64,000 bases of DNA, from contig OX393578.1 of NCBI GenBank assembly GCA_947652605.1, positions 55,311,415-55,375,414 of the forward strand, in the 5' to 3' direction. Below, piece by piece: positions 47,363 through 58,475 of this stretch (the stretch's first letter is position 1; each line of letters starts with the position of its first letter). Source of the DNA: Elmis aenea (Eukaryota > Arthropoda > Insecta > Coleoptera > Elmidae). The notes under the pieces are model-generated. The model ran no database searches, had not been told where the DNA came from, and saw only the letters and a list, made by a program, of their open reading frames with translations. The translations under genes and the position numbers were made by a program.

Positions 47363-48589
47363 TTTCTACGAACACATAATACCCACGATTTTAACGGCTT
47401 TTTGGATAATATACACATGTAATTACGTTGTCTTGTCAATTTTGACGTAAGCCTACTTTGACATTACTAGACAAGTTCTTGCTGAAACATCGTGTCACAT
47501 CTAATATAAATCGCTAAAGCAGTTTAAATTTTCACTAACAAAAAAGTGTGATTGTTCTAAGATAAACCACTGCTAACTGAACCATAAAAAAGATTGCTGG
47601 TTATCGAAAATGTACAAAATGGGACATCAAAATAACAAAAGGCATGTCCCCTACGCCTTATGAATTTTTATGTGTAGGTGGTTTAAATTTATAACCACCG
47701 GTTGCTTTTTCACCCCAAAATGATTTGTAAGAGGGGACCGGGTCACAATAAATATACAAATAAACACGTAATATGTATTTTATCCCTAAATCGTCGTGTT
47801 TATATAATCAACCCCCTAGGATGTGTTTAATTAACTCTTGAATTTAAACCCTTTTTAACTCGCTCTAAATGTATTCAACCTAATTACGCGGACGAGTTCA
47901 TAAATTTCGAGCATATTTGAACTGATTAAGCGCTCAACATCGAAAACAAGTGAAAACAATATCCCATAATGCACGTGAGGTATATATAGAGCAATTAAAC
48001 TCGTTCGGAGCGTGGTAGCTCAAACAAATTACGGGCGATCCATTTAACTCGATAATAAAGTTGAGTTGTTAAAACAACCAAAAACAATAAGCGGTCGGTC
48101 TCATGAATGGGAGATATGAATGAATCGTAGTAAGCCGTAGTAAAACTACAAAACAAATAAAAAGCTGAACCGCATTCAACGTTTATTGACCCTTCCACAA
48201 TCGTTTATACGTTGCGGCCGCATTATGCGCTGTGAAAGCTGGAATTTTTATGGCTTTTAAGCTACCGGGCGACCTGATTTGTGAGTTTTAATGACGTGTT
48301 TGTTTAAAAATATAAGCGCCGTTGTATACCGTGTGACGTATGCACCTATATTTAACGAAATGTTTTTATCAATTCGGTTGAAATAGGAAATGACGAAACA
48401 AAATGTTGATAACAAATTTCCGTTAATGCGATACGACAAATATTTTATTTAGAAAATGTCTTAAATGGGCGCCGCATTAAGCTACAGGTTTGAAAATTTA
48501 ATGAAAAGACTATTAACATTTTCATTAACAAAAAATTGCTAAATTGATGGGTGAAATTTGATTTTATTGCTTTTTATTAAACTAATTTA
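47363..48589. other. Sequence with nothing recognised
   Basis: No repeat structure and no coding frame with known motifs. The stretch at 47900-48480 is repeat-free and could hold a regulatory element. Confidence 0.35.
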
Positions 48590-49201
48590 TAATCAGGTAA
48601 ACATGTAGCTTCAAGATCAAAATAGAACGTTTTTTGACATTTCAAACAAATGATCGAGATATTTCCAAAGCCGACTAATTAATTTCTATTAAATATTTTG
48701 TTTGTGCCCATTAATTATCATGGAAACCGCAATAACTCGAGAAATATTAGTTTTAGACATAACAGACCTTTAACAAATTTTAAATGTAATTAAATTACCG
48801 AATAGAATATGTAAAAATATATAGGGCGTTCTATTTAAAAAAATTGACTTATCCGTGTTTGAAGTTTAACGAATTGGACCGAGCATAAAAAACACCCTGT
48901 GTATTATTTTACAATTTTAACTAGTCAGCAATCATTATGATACTATTGTTGAACAAAGTTTCAAAGGAATTCGTTCTGAAATTGCTATGTTGTGAAATAT
49001 CAATATTTTCTTAGTCCTGTTTCTATCAAAATTTACATAAAAACTTTAATAACTCAAAAACGATTTATTATGGACACATAAAACGCTATACATTTTAAAA
49101 GACAATTTATTTCTGCATCTAAAAAGTGAAAAATATACAGGGTGTTTTATTTAAGAAAACAAAGTGACGTATCGGTACGCAAAAACAAAATACTGTGTAT
49201 A
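48590..49201. repeat. TACAGGGTGT-family repeat
   Basis: Contains an 85-bp module at 48818-48902 (ATAGGGCGTTCTATTTAAAA to AAAACACCCTGTGTA) and a TATACAGGGTGTTTTATTTA end near 49135. The body resembles the arms of the 44564-45931 repeat. Confidence 0.65.
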
Positions 49202-49400
49202 ATCTATGTTGTAGGCTTCCGCGGCCGATGTCCAATGTATACAGGTTGTTTCCGGGTTGGAACCGCGTCGAAGGTTTCTTCATAACCGACTGTTGCTGTT
49301 TAACCAACAACCCCTGAAGATGTCCCCGATGAAGGAGGACGAAACGTCGGTTATGAAGAAACCTTCGACGCGGTTCCAACCCGGAAACAACCTGTATACA
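49202..49400. mobile_element. 199-bp insertion made of a perfect 55-bp-arm hairpin with a hammerhead-like loop
   Basis: Arms 49236-49290 and 49346-49400 are perfect reverse complements (55 of 55), with a 55-base loop between. ATACTGTGTATA lies directly before (49190-49201) and starts again at the last arm base (49400-49411), a likely target duplication. The loop holds a TGTTG/CAACA helix, CTGAAGA (49314-49320), GTCC/GGAC, and GAAAC (49341-49345), in hammerhead core order. This may be a Penelope-like element end, but that is inference. Confidence 0.7.
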
Positions 49401-49411
49401 TACTGTGTATA

Positions 49412-50282
49412 GTTGAAAATAATTTTACGTTATGTAGTAAATTACCACAAACAACTTTTATTGGAATTTTTTTTTTGTAAAGTTGCCACAAGACGAGATA
49501 TTGATCCGTTATGTTACTTTTTGTACACTCTGTATTTATAATAATTTCTGATATTTATGATATTGATGAAATTATCATAATATTGCAAAGATTTTAACAC
49601 AAAATAAACGAAAATAACAGTAAATTCCATTTTTTGTTCATCTCTTTATTGCAAAATTGTGTATGCCAACGGTGTAAATTTTTGGCATTATTCAATCGAC
49701 ACAATTTCAAATAACTTACGGCTGTAGTGCTAAAATGACACGATTTTGTCTTCGTTAATGTTATATTATCCTGGCAGTTTAATAAGATTTTTCCAAAGTG
49801 CTCAATTAAGTGTATTTTCTCGTTTTGTCGACCTCTTGTTGAGTCCTTAATCGACCTTGGAGTCCTGCTGGTCAAGATATTTGGAAAATATTGCAGGAAT
49901 GCGCGGTTCTTTGTTTTTTTTTTGATAAAAATGCAACCAATCGTATAAAATTGCCTGTAAATAAATGAATTACGTCAACAAATTTGTAGTACACTAAAAT
50001 AAATATAAACTCCTGAAGCAAATAATCTTCATCCCATAACATAAAAATAAATCTTAATTTTTGAGACAATTGCAATGCATTTTAGTCGTTTTTAAGGGTT
50101 GCTTTTAATTATTTCTTGAGTAAGTTGTCAATTAATACCACCGTTTTAGCCAAGTAAAGGTGTTCATCTTCATGTGAGGTTACTGTCATTGGACACTGCA
50201 CGACAGTGAACCTTCTCAAGCCTAGACTGTCAACGAATTTGCTTATTGCCTCATAGTAGGCAGATTGAAAATATACCTATAT
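49412..50282. other. Sequence with nothing recognised
   Basis: AT-rich. Minus-strand frames of 67-93 codons lack recognisable motifs. Confidence 0.35.
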
Positions 50283-50715
50283 TTATACAGGGTGTTGCAT
50301 AACCAAACGGGCAAACTTAAGGAGCATGTTCCTTGAGTCAATTTAAACAAAAAATGTTATATAAACTATAGTCCAAAACTTATCGGGTTATAGAGCTTTA
50401 AAGTTTATAAAAAAAGGTCAATTTTAACATAAAAAAGTATGAAATACCGCTTTTATCTTCTAAAATATTGATTTAACAACAAAATGTTTTTTTTATAAAA
50501 TTTGCATCGCGATCTTTTCTGCTCCTTATTGTGTACTCGATTTTGTTTTGTTACTTACGGTTTATTCGCTATGGCAACCAAGCTAGTTATTTTAAATAGA
50601 ACACCCCGTATATTATTACATTTTTGGTTTCCTCTTTAAATGTACTTTATGTACGCCCCGTATAAAATTTCAAAATTTTAAATAATACAAATCATGCAAC
50701 ACGCTGTATAAGTTT
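50283..50715. repeat. TACAGGGTGTT-family repeat
   Basis: Starts with ATACAGGGTGTTGCATAACC. Includes AATAGAACACCCCGTATATT near 50597 and CAACACGCTGTATAAG near 50697 as inverted ends of related modules. Confidence 0.6.
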
Positions 50716-51012
50716 AAAAAAAAAACACTTCATATGAGCTTTGTTCAACTTATAATTTCTGAATGATTAAAAAAATTAAACATTTTTAAATATTCCAAAC
50801 AATAAAAATCTTAAAATTTGTACTCAGAATCACAAATTTTAATGGCTCATAAAAACTTGCCGTTAAAGGCTGGTTTACATTAGTCGAGTAACTCGGCCCA
50901 GTAAACTCGGCCCAGTAACTCGACCCAGCACTCGACTCGCCTCTCATTTTCTGTTGAGCGTTTACACGACACAATTTTAGTATGACAGTAGTTGGTCGCT
51001 TTAATAACAAGT

Positions 51013-51192
51013 ATGACCCGTCGACATCTACGTTATATAGTGAAAAAAAGGTGTTTAAAAATTTGCGACGTTTTATTAAGTGAAATTAATGAAATTATCA
51101 AGGATGAAGAAAACAGAAGAAAAAGAAAGTGGGTACGTAATTGGATAGGGAGGAGAGATGCCCTAGGTCCCATTTTTTTTCGAAAGAAATGG
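51013..51192 (+). pseudogene. Harbinger transposase N-terminal fragment
   Basis: From the ATG at 51013 it reads MTRRHLRYIVKKRCLKICDV and then RRKRKWVRNWIGRRDALG. The RKRKWVR.W..RR motif is the hallmark start of HARBI1-like transposases. Coding sequence is broken at 51193 by the LINE insertion, and the catalytic core is not found beyond it. Confidence 0.75.
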
Positions 51193-51207
51193 CTAGTGGC
51201 ACATATA

Positions 51208-51961
51208 TTTATTATTATTATTTCCGCGGAGGTTGTCCCCTTTCGGGTTCCTGTACTGCGACCTATTGGTTTATTGTACCCTCTGGTGATAGCCACTTAA
51301 AGAAGTCCTGTGTTTTTGAAAAACTCCAGGATTTTCTTTAAGGGTGTTTTTCTTAGCTCATCTTGGTTGGCTTTTTCCATCCCTAGAAGTTCGCGCCGGT
51401 AGGGTGTGAATCCTTCACACTGGCATATTACGTGAAGAGGAGTTTCTTCTTCTTCACCACATCCTCTGCATATATCGGTCTCTGAGAGCTCTATTATGTA
51501 GTAGTGTTTGTTTATCCCAATGTCCTGTGACGAGTCCTGTGGTAGCTCTGATGTCTGCTCTGCTCATCCTGAGCATTTCTTCTGTCTTTTCTTTAGAGAC
51601 CATTGACAGGAAAGCCTTGGAATGGGCTTGTCCTGCAACTTTTTTCCAATGAGCATTGTGTCCTTGCATTAATATGTCAGTAAGACACCGCTTGGCTGTT
51701 CCATATAATGTACCAACTGCGGGTTCTGCTCCGAAGAAAGGTGTCTCGCTGCCAATTTTGGCTAGGCGATCTGCCTTCTCGTTCCCTGGTATATTAGTGT
51801 GCCCTGGGCAACATACCAGTTTAACATTATTCCTGCTTCCTAGCACGTTGAGGGCTTGTATGCAGTTCAGAACAAGTCCTGAGTTTACTTCCGACGAGTC
51901 AAGAGCTTTTAACGCTGCTTGGCTGTTGGACACTATGAAGAGTCTTTCATTATTAAAATCT
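51208..51961 (-). mobile_element. 5'-truncated I-like LINE (RNase H end) with 15-bp TSD
   Basis: Minus-strand frame 51933-51454 encodes an RNase H region (SNSQAALKAL, KLVCCPGHTNIPGNEKADRL) followed by a tail with TTGLVTGHW. CTAGTGGCACATATA at 51193-51207 and 51962-51976 is a perfect 15-bp duplication. The 3' end (51208 side) is an AATAATAATAAA-type tail. RNase H plus TAA-type repeats points to the I group. The catalytic RT part is missing. Confidence 0.9.
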
Positions 51962-52149
51962 CTAGTGGCACATATAACTCTGCAAAGTATTTAGTTGTGA
52001 TGTTCATGATGCAATAAACACAGCCTTAATCAAATTTTAGCGACAACGTATCGTGACCTTCCCATGTCAGATGAAGGATGCAATATCAGCTCAAGTGAAG
52101 TTGGAAGTGACCTTGTATTTTATGGCTACTAGAATAGCTACCGTTCTCT

Positions 52150-52301
52150 GCAACATTTTTTCAGAGTTTTGAAGCCATCTGTTTTCAACGGGATGCCATT
52201 TATGATTTATTTCTGAAGTTAGCTTTGGTCATAATCCAAAGGCATTCAAGCTCACGATAAAGCTCCACGAATTTAAAAGTTTCCACTTCCGTCAACTTCA
52301 T
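52150..52301 (-). pseudogene. MADF-domain fragment of the Harbinger element
   Basis: From the ATG complement at 52299-52301 it reads MKLTEVETFKFVELYRELEC and LWIMTKANFRNKS, then a stop. The T..ETFKFVELYRE..CLW pattern is the start of a MADF domain, the DNA-binding partner protein encoded by PIF/Harbinger elements. Broken by stops. Confidence 0.65.
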
Positions 52302-52619
52302 TTTCACTTACAGGCAAATTTTTCACAAATATATCTTATTTTTTGGTACACAACTGGCTACATGCTAAACAGGAGAACTAGTTGCCAGGCGATTTCATCG
52401 CAGAGTAGTGGGGAAGACGAAAAATGGGCGAGTTACTATCCTTTCCGCTCGACCACTCGACTCGCCTAATTACTCGCCTGTTTACTCGACTCGACTATTA
52501 CTCGACTCGACTATTTACTCGACCATCTGTTTACACTGGTCGAGTAGACATGAGTAACTTGACTCGCCTGGCTACTTGCCCGTTTACTCGACTAATGTAA
52601 ACCAGCCTTAAGTGTGAAC

Positions 52620-54405
52620 CATTAGTTTATTAATCAATGCAATGCACTATTTAAAAAAACTATTTTTTAGCCAACTATATTTTACAAACACTTGTCCTGA
52701 AAATTGTGTACGAAGGGTTAGGACACTGGGAAAGAAGTTTGTAGCAGGGAACTCATCATAATCTCAGGTTCTGACAGAAAAAGATAAATGGAACGTGTTT
52801 TCTCTCCTTGCTTTATTTTCCTTTCGCTCAGCTTATAAGCATTATTTCGTTGGAGTTTATAATTAATGTGCATTCTAGCTTGTTTGATCAATGTATATGT
52901 GGTTGATAAACTATGCAATGTTTATAACAAAGAGGTAACCCAAAAAAAAGACGAAATGAAAGTTGTGATAATGTTTTTGTGTGCTATTTTGCTGTAACTG
53001 GCCTCTGTTCATCTAGCTTACTTTTGTTAATCAAATCTGTTACTCCTGAACAAAACTGCATCCATTAGTTTCCTTTCTATTGCTCACTTCTTTTTGTTTC
53101 TTGTCGGTGTTTCCTCATCTTCGTAAACCCATAGACAGCTCTCTTGGCGAATGGTTTAAAAAAGAAGTCTCGGCGCCTGTCACAATTTTGGAAGAATTGT
53201 TAATTACTGTTGCCAATTGTAAAATACGTGCCAAATTTAAATGTTCTAGGTCAAAGCGTTCTTGATTTATCAATAAAAAAACAATTTTTCATCTCCTGTT
53301 CGTGGGGCTGTAACTTAGCAACGATGCAACTTTCCATAAGGCATGATGGGCTAAATCGTCCTATTTTTCTATGTAGATTTACCAGTAGAAATTATGCTAC
53401 ATCGTTCAAAACACCCTGTATAAACAAGTGCTATCGATAACAACAACTTTAAAAATATTCATGGCAATCTGTATTAAGAAAATCGTACGAAATTTTTGGT
53501 TACTTGATATACCTCGGCGATTAATTGGATGTAGTGTTTTGTATGCACCTAACAAAAATTAATAAACTTTGTTACGTTTTAGAACTATGTAATCCCATCG
53601 AATGTGGTCCACCCTGTACATAAAATGATTGGAAAGTTTGGCGGCCATAATTCGGCGAAATAATGTTAATGTCCTGGTAGTGAATAAGTTGTGCCGTTAA
53701 CGTATGCGAATGTCCATCGCTAGCCATGGGGACAGCTTCCATTAGAGCAATGTGTGAGTAAGTTTAGCATGGGCAGGTCGTCAGCGAGCGTGACAAGACA
53801 GGCCTTGTTTGAAATGCATCCCCCAAACTACAGGATACAAGGTTTCCTTTTACATGCTGTCAATGCCCAACCGCACGTAATGTTCATTTGGTAGCCTCCG
53901 TCTCATGAATATTTTCCGTACCCAACCTCTTGCTTTTCGCTTTATGTCCCACTGTCTGAATCCGATAGAAACAGACGGGATGCTCATGGTTAAGTTAAAT
54001 TTAGATATTGCATGTGTTTGTAAAGTTGGCCGCTGCCAGCGGCAAACTGCGAATAATGTATAAGAATATAGTTTTTTGGTGTGTATTACGGCCATTACGT
54101 TAATTATGCCCTTGCGTTATTGGCACCGAAAACGGTTTTTACCTCCGCGCAGAGTAACAGGTCGCGATATAATTACACGTGAAATTGTAAAAGTTTTATT
54201 TAAAAATCACCTCACAGTCCTCATCTTGAGGAAAATCTATAACCGTTTCTGGACTATCGTGATCTTCATCAGTAGATTAATTAATTATTTATTATTGATT
54301 TTTATACCATTACGTTTAAAACGAACGCTTAAATAACGCATAAAACATTTATTTTCAAAACGACTTATTTGCTCCGTAGAAAAATCGAATTAATGTAGGG
54401 AACTG
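52620..54405. other. Mostly unassigned sequence; repeat-poor part at 53540-54110
   Basis: Isolated CACCCTGTATA-type ends occur near 53410 and 53612. The segment 53540-54110 (TTGGCGGCCATAATTCGGCG, GGCAGGTCGTCAGCGAGCGT) has balanced composition and no repeat signature and may be regulatory. No coding frame recognised. Confidence 0.35.
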
Positions 54406-54409
54406 CTAT

Positions 54410-55948
54410 ACAGAGTATCCCAGATAACATTTCCAGCATGGGGATTTCGCTTTACCATAATATATTAGATGCGCAAGTTTGCCTAAATTAGATGAATTAT
54501 TCTCAAGTATCAGAGGAGCTAAAATCAATTTTTAAACGCACAAAATTCCTTGTACTACAGATGTTATAGGAAAAAATATGAAGATATAGTATTTCTTTTT
54601 CTCTCATAACTTTTATATGTCTTAATCATTCGTTTAATTTTTTTTTCTGCGTCCGTCCAGAAAATCAATTGTTTCCGATTCATTTTTAGGCTGAAAAATA
54701 CATTTTTACTGGCGTAGGCCAGAAAGTAACTAGATGCCATGGTAATGAGTTGCCTTTACCGGCCTAGGCCGTAAAGTTTTGCGTCAAAAAAACGTCATTA
54801 TACCACCAAGCGAGTTTTCACCTGTATTTTGTTAGGTTATTGTTTAACTATGGATTGTGACGATAGTGATTTTGGTGTCAGTGGCGGAAGCAGAAAAAAT
54901 ATTGTACGTAACATATCCGTAAAGTGTCTTTACTGAACTCGTATGCTCCCAGGACTCGCCTACGGCTCGTCCAAAAACTGTCCACTCGTCCAGTAAAGTA
55001 TCACTTTCCAGTAAATAACTATTGTACATTCTTAATGTATTTATTAAATGTAGAATATAACTATTATTTCAGATTTTTGTTGTAACTTACCGTTACTGAG
55101 ATATTACCCCTGATTTAATTTTTTGTCAAGAGCCGTCAAGATGGCTTTGGAATAGTTAAATGTGCCTTCTTTCTCTTTCTAATGAGATATCACTTGCTAC
55201 ATTTTTTTAAATGAATAGCAAAATTTAAAAAAAAATCACTTATCAAGCTATCTATGAAAGAAGAAACCATAAACGACCAATTAAATGTCGAATGACAGTA
55301 TCATTTGTCTGCGGTACTTGCTAGAATTTAATAATGTTGTTGAGTAATTCGATAGTCAGGGCCTCCTAGAGGTAAGAGGAGGCCCGGGGAAGTTAAAATT
55401 GGGGGGCCCGTGAATGAAAAAATCTGTTTTTTATGATGAGAACAAAAAAAATCGTAGCTACTTTTTTGCGGTCCAACGCGCGAGACTATATAATTTTACA
55501 TTTTATTCAAATCTCAATTTAAATTGTTTTATTTAGGTTATCTACATTGTACGTAATATCAATGGAGAAAAAAATAATATAATTATAAAAACACAAACAA
55601 TAATATTATTATATTAAACAAACAAAAAACAAAATTTGGGACCCCTCAGGCTGGGGGCTCGGGGATGCAGCCCCTCTAGACCCCCCTCCCCTCTAGTAGG
55701 GCCAGGTCTTTGTTGCAACTTTGTTATATCATAATAATTATGGCTACATTTACAAATAATGAAACCGTGTTGAGAAGCCATAAAAACTGTGTAAAAACAG
55801 GTAATTCTAATTCTTCATAGATTTGTTTTGGATTTCTAGTTAGTTTTTCAAAAAAACCAAATCTTTTTAAATTTATTTCCAAAATTCTGTAATTTACGTG
55901 AACTTGTTGCGTTCTCTTGAGATACAGCTCTAGTATATTCGCTTAGCT
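54410..55948. repeat. Third copy of the AACATTTCCAGCATGGGG foldback family, with insertions
   Basis: Starts TACAGAGTATCCCAGATAAC and matches 15711 and 21540 onwards. Compared with those copies, a foreign block at about 54645-55030 (including ACTGGCGTAGGCCAGAAAG) interrupts it. A hAT-like MITE with CAGGGCCTCCTAGAGG ends (about 55357-55703) splits CGATAGT from CTTTG, which are joined at 22100. Confidence 0.7.
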
Positions 55949-57014
55949 CAGGGGTCGCCAAACTTTTTTGATCATCGACCCTATACTTATAATTTTTCGA
56001 AATCTCCATCGACCCCCATAAAAGTAATTTTCAGTTAATAAAAATTAAACTATCTATTAGGTACTGTGTTTGTACATTTATTTTATGATTTTAAACATTT
56101 ATTAAAGTAATTTTACATTGTGTAACAATAGTTTTCTGAAAAATATCTTAATGTTGAAATTTAAATACCTTAATATTTATTAAATAATAAGTAATTATAA
56201 ATAAGTAAAAATAATAAGTAAAGTAACTACAGTATTGCTTCTTAATCAATGAGATGGGTGTGCCTGGTGTTTCTTTGCAAGGTTCGCTATATAGGGTTCG
56301 AAATTGGTCAATTTTAATCTTAAATCCCCTCGAAACAGTCGAAACTCCATATTTAATTTATTTCTGTACTTAGTTAAGATTGAATTTACGTGACTGAAAC
56401 CAGCTTCAACCATATAGGAACTTGGAAACGCCAGCATAAATGGCTGAGCTATTTCGTAAAGTTTTACATATTTTTGCATTATATTTATATTTGCCCAAAA
56501 TTTGCTTATTGTTACATTTTTAAGAAGCGCCTTTGCTTCAAGATCCGATAATAATTCAGCAAGCTCATCTTGCAGGTTGATGTCCACGTTTTCAATTTGA
56601 GAGGAAAATGGCGCAATAATCCATTCAGGGATGTCAATGTTTTCCAAATCAACAAAGCCCAGTTTGACTTGTATATATTTTCAAGTCTTCTTCTTTTATT
56701 TCTAATTGTCGCAGATTTGAAAAATACTGATAATCCTTACGTAGCAATAAAGATCTAAATAAATTTAATTTTACTTGGAAGCCTAACAGTATTGTCCGCG
56801 CTTGAATAATTGTTACATCTTTTCCTTGCAGCTTTGTTTAGACGTCATTAAATTTTCCAAATAACAAATTTTACATACGCAGTTAGGTATGTGTGATTTG
56901 CGTATTAAGAATTGTTTTTCCTTCGACCCCCAATCGACCCCCTGGCTCAGATCGACCCCTACTTTTGTTAAATAGACCCCTGGGGGTCTATATAGACCAC
57001 TTTGGCGACCTCTG
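55949..57014 (-). mobile_element. Internally deleted hAT element with perfect 8-bp TSD
   Basis: Ends CAGGGGTCGCCAAACTTTTT and the inverse of CAGAGGTCGCCAAAGTGG. GCTTAGCT at 55941-55948 and 57015-57022 is a perfect duplication. An unoccupied paralogous site is present near 58405. The minus strand carries the C-terminal part of a transposase. Confidence 0.93.
56246..56647 (-). pseudogene. hAT transposase C-terminal dimerisation region (ZBED5-like)
   Basis: Open frame of 133 codons with LAFPSSYMVEAGFSHVNSIL, TKYRNKLNM and a terminal GDLRLKLTNFEPYI then QAHPSH. This is the hAT C-terminal dimerisation domain as in ZBED5/FAM200-like proteins. The frame is intact to its stop, but the N-terminal zinc finger and catalytic parts are deleted from the element. 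Confidence 0.85.
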
Positions 57015-57075
57015 GCTTAGCTTCTACACAGTCTTTATGGCAAAAAATGAAGCATCTTAACCTGTAAAATTTTTT

Positions 57076-57275
57076 NNNNNNNNNNNNNNNNNNNNNNNNN
57101 NNNNNNNNNNNNNNNNNNNNNNNNNNNNNNNNNNNNNNNNNNNNNNNNNNNNNNNNNNNNNNNNNNNNNNNNNNNNNNNNNNNNNNNNNNNNNNNNNNNN
57201 NNNNNNNNNNNNNNNNNNNNNNNNNNNNNNNNNNNNNNNNNNNNNNNNNNNNNNNNNNNNNNNNNNNNNNNNNNN
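57076..57275. other. Assembly gap, 200 N
   Basis: Exactly 200 N, so a placeholder of unknown true size. It separates two similar copies of the same repeat sequence (55487-57075 and 57960-58475). Confidence 1.
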
Positions 57276-57359
57276 AAACTAAGACGTTCTTTCTTTCAAT
57301 TGTTTCAAATTACCGCTGCCTACCTTCATAGCCTACTCGAAAATATTACTTTGCCCTAA

Positions 57360-57850
57360 TAATTAACAATAAAATCGCGATATCTCAGAAAATATCAATT
57401 TTAGGTAAAAAACAGTATGAATATTTTCGAAATAGAATTAAATTTCCTATAAGACGGTGTAAAAAAATATAGGGTGTTGTATTTAAAAAAAATGAGTAAT
57501 CGATGTTTAAAGATTCACAAGTTTGACCAAGCGTAAAAAACGCCCTGTATAATATTTTAAAAATGTAGGTGGTGCAAAGTGTTACATAATCTATTGTCAA
57601 TCTTATCTCCAAGAGAATTTCTTCAGACTTCTCAAAGTTTTTAAATGTTGAAAATTTATGAAAATAGTGTATTTTCATGAAAATGCAATTTTCACGAGAA
57701 CGGTTGACTTTAGACCCATATAACCTTATACATTTTTTGAATTAAATTTAAAGAGGAATCCAAAAATGTAAACATATACAGGGTGTTCCATAAGAAAAAG
57801 TATAAGTTTGATATGCCACTCTTTTTTGGAGCACCCTGTATGTTTGAAAA
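57360..57850. repeat. TACAGGGTGT modules, inverse of 7465-7990
   Basis: Modules at 57467-57551 and 57775-57841 have TATAGGGTGTTGTATTTAAA or TATACAGGGTGTTCCATAAG starts and ACGCCCTGTATA or GCACCCTGTATG ends. Intervening sequence (AACGGTTGACTTTAGACCCA) matches the reverse of 7585-7605. Confidence 0.75.
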
Positions 57851-57959
57851 TATTTTTAAAATGTAGCCCTTATTGACTTACATAATCTAACAGCGACAGA
57901 AATTGGAAAATATATACCGTTTTGCCATAAAACTCCGACGCGTCCGTCGTGACTCACCC

Positions 57960-58475
57960 TGTATAATTTTACATTTTATTCAAATCTCAATTTAAATTGT
58001 TTTATTTAGGTTATCTACATTGTACGTAATATCAATGGAGAAAAAAATAATATATAAAAACACAAACAATAATATTATTATATTAAACAAACAAAAAACA
58101 AAATTTGGAACCCCTCAGGCTGGGGGCTCGGGGATGCAGCCCCTCTAGACCCCCCACCCCTCTAGTAGGCCAAGGTCTTTGTTGCAACTTTGTTATATCA
58201 TAATAATTATGGCTACATTTACAAATAATGAAATTTTTTTTACCGTGTTGAGAAGCCATAAAAACTGTGTAGAAACAGGTAATTCTAATTCTTTGTTTTG
58301 GATTTCTAGTTAGTTTTTCAAAGAAACCAAATCTTTTTAAATTTATTTCCAAAATTCTGTAATTACGTGAACTTGTTGCGTTCTCTTGAGATAAAGCTCT
58401 AGTATATTCGCTTAGCTTCTACACAGTCTTTATGACAAAGAATGAAGCATCTCAACCTGTAAAATTTTCATTATT
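57960..58475. repeat. Second copy of 55487-57075 without the hAT insertion
   Basis: TTTTACATTTTATTCAAATC through TTGAGATAAAGCTCTAGTAT, then TCGCTTAGCTTCTACACAGT, repeats the earlier copy with small indels and uninterrupted at the hAT site. Sequence from about 58480 to 58760 continues as diverged repeat. Confidence 0.88.

Larger units (their letters stand above)
50867..52608. mobile_element. PIF/Harbinger-type DNA transposon, decayed, with a LINE nested inside
   Basis: Inverted ends AGGCTGGTTTACATTAGTCG (left) and its inverse at the right, flanked by TAA on both sides (50864-50866, 52609-52611), the 3-bp duplication expected of Harbinger. Subterminal tandem ACTCGRCTCG-type repeats occur at both ends. 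It holds a transposase N-terminal fragment (+) and a MADF-like fragment (-), the usual two-gene Harbinger set in convergent order. An I-like LINE (51208-51961) has cut into the transposase. Confidence 0.88.

Noticed and set aside
53080..53265. Possible further DRC7 exon (frame with WFKKEVSAPVTILEELL)
   Set aside because: No match to DRC7 after exon 2 that I can recognise, and no convincing acceptor/donor pair in the right phase.
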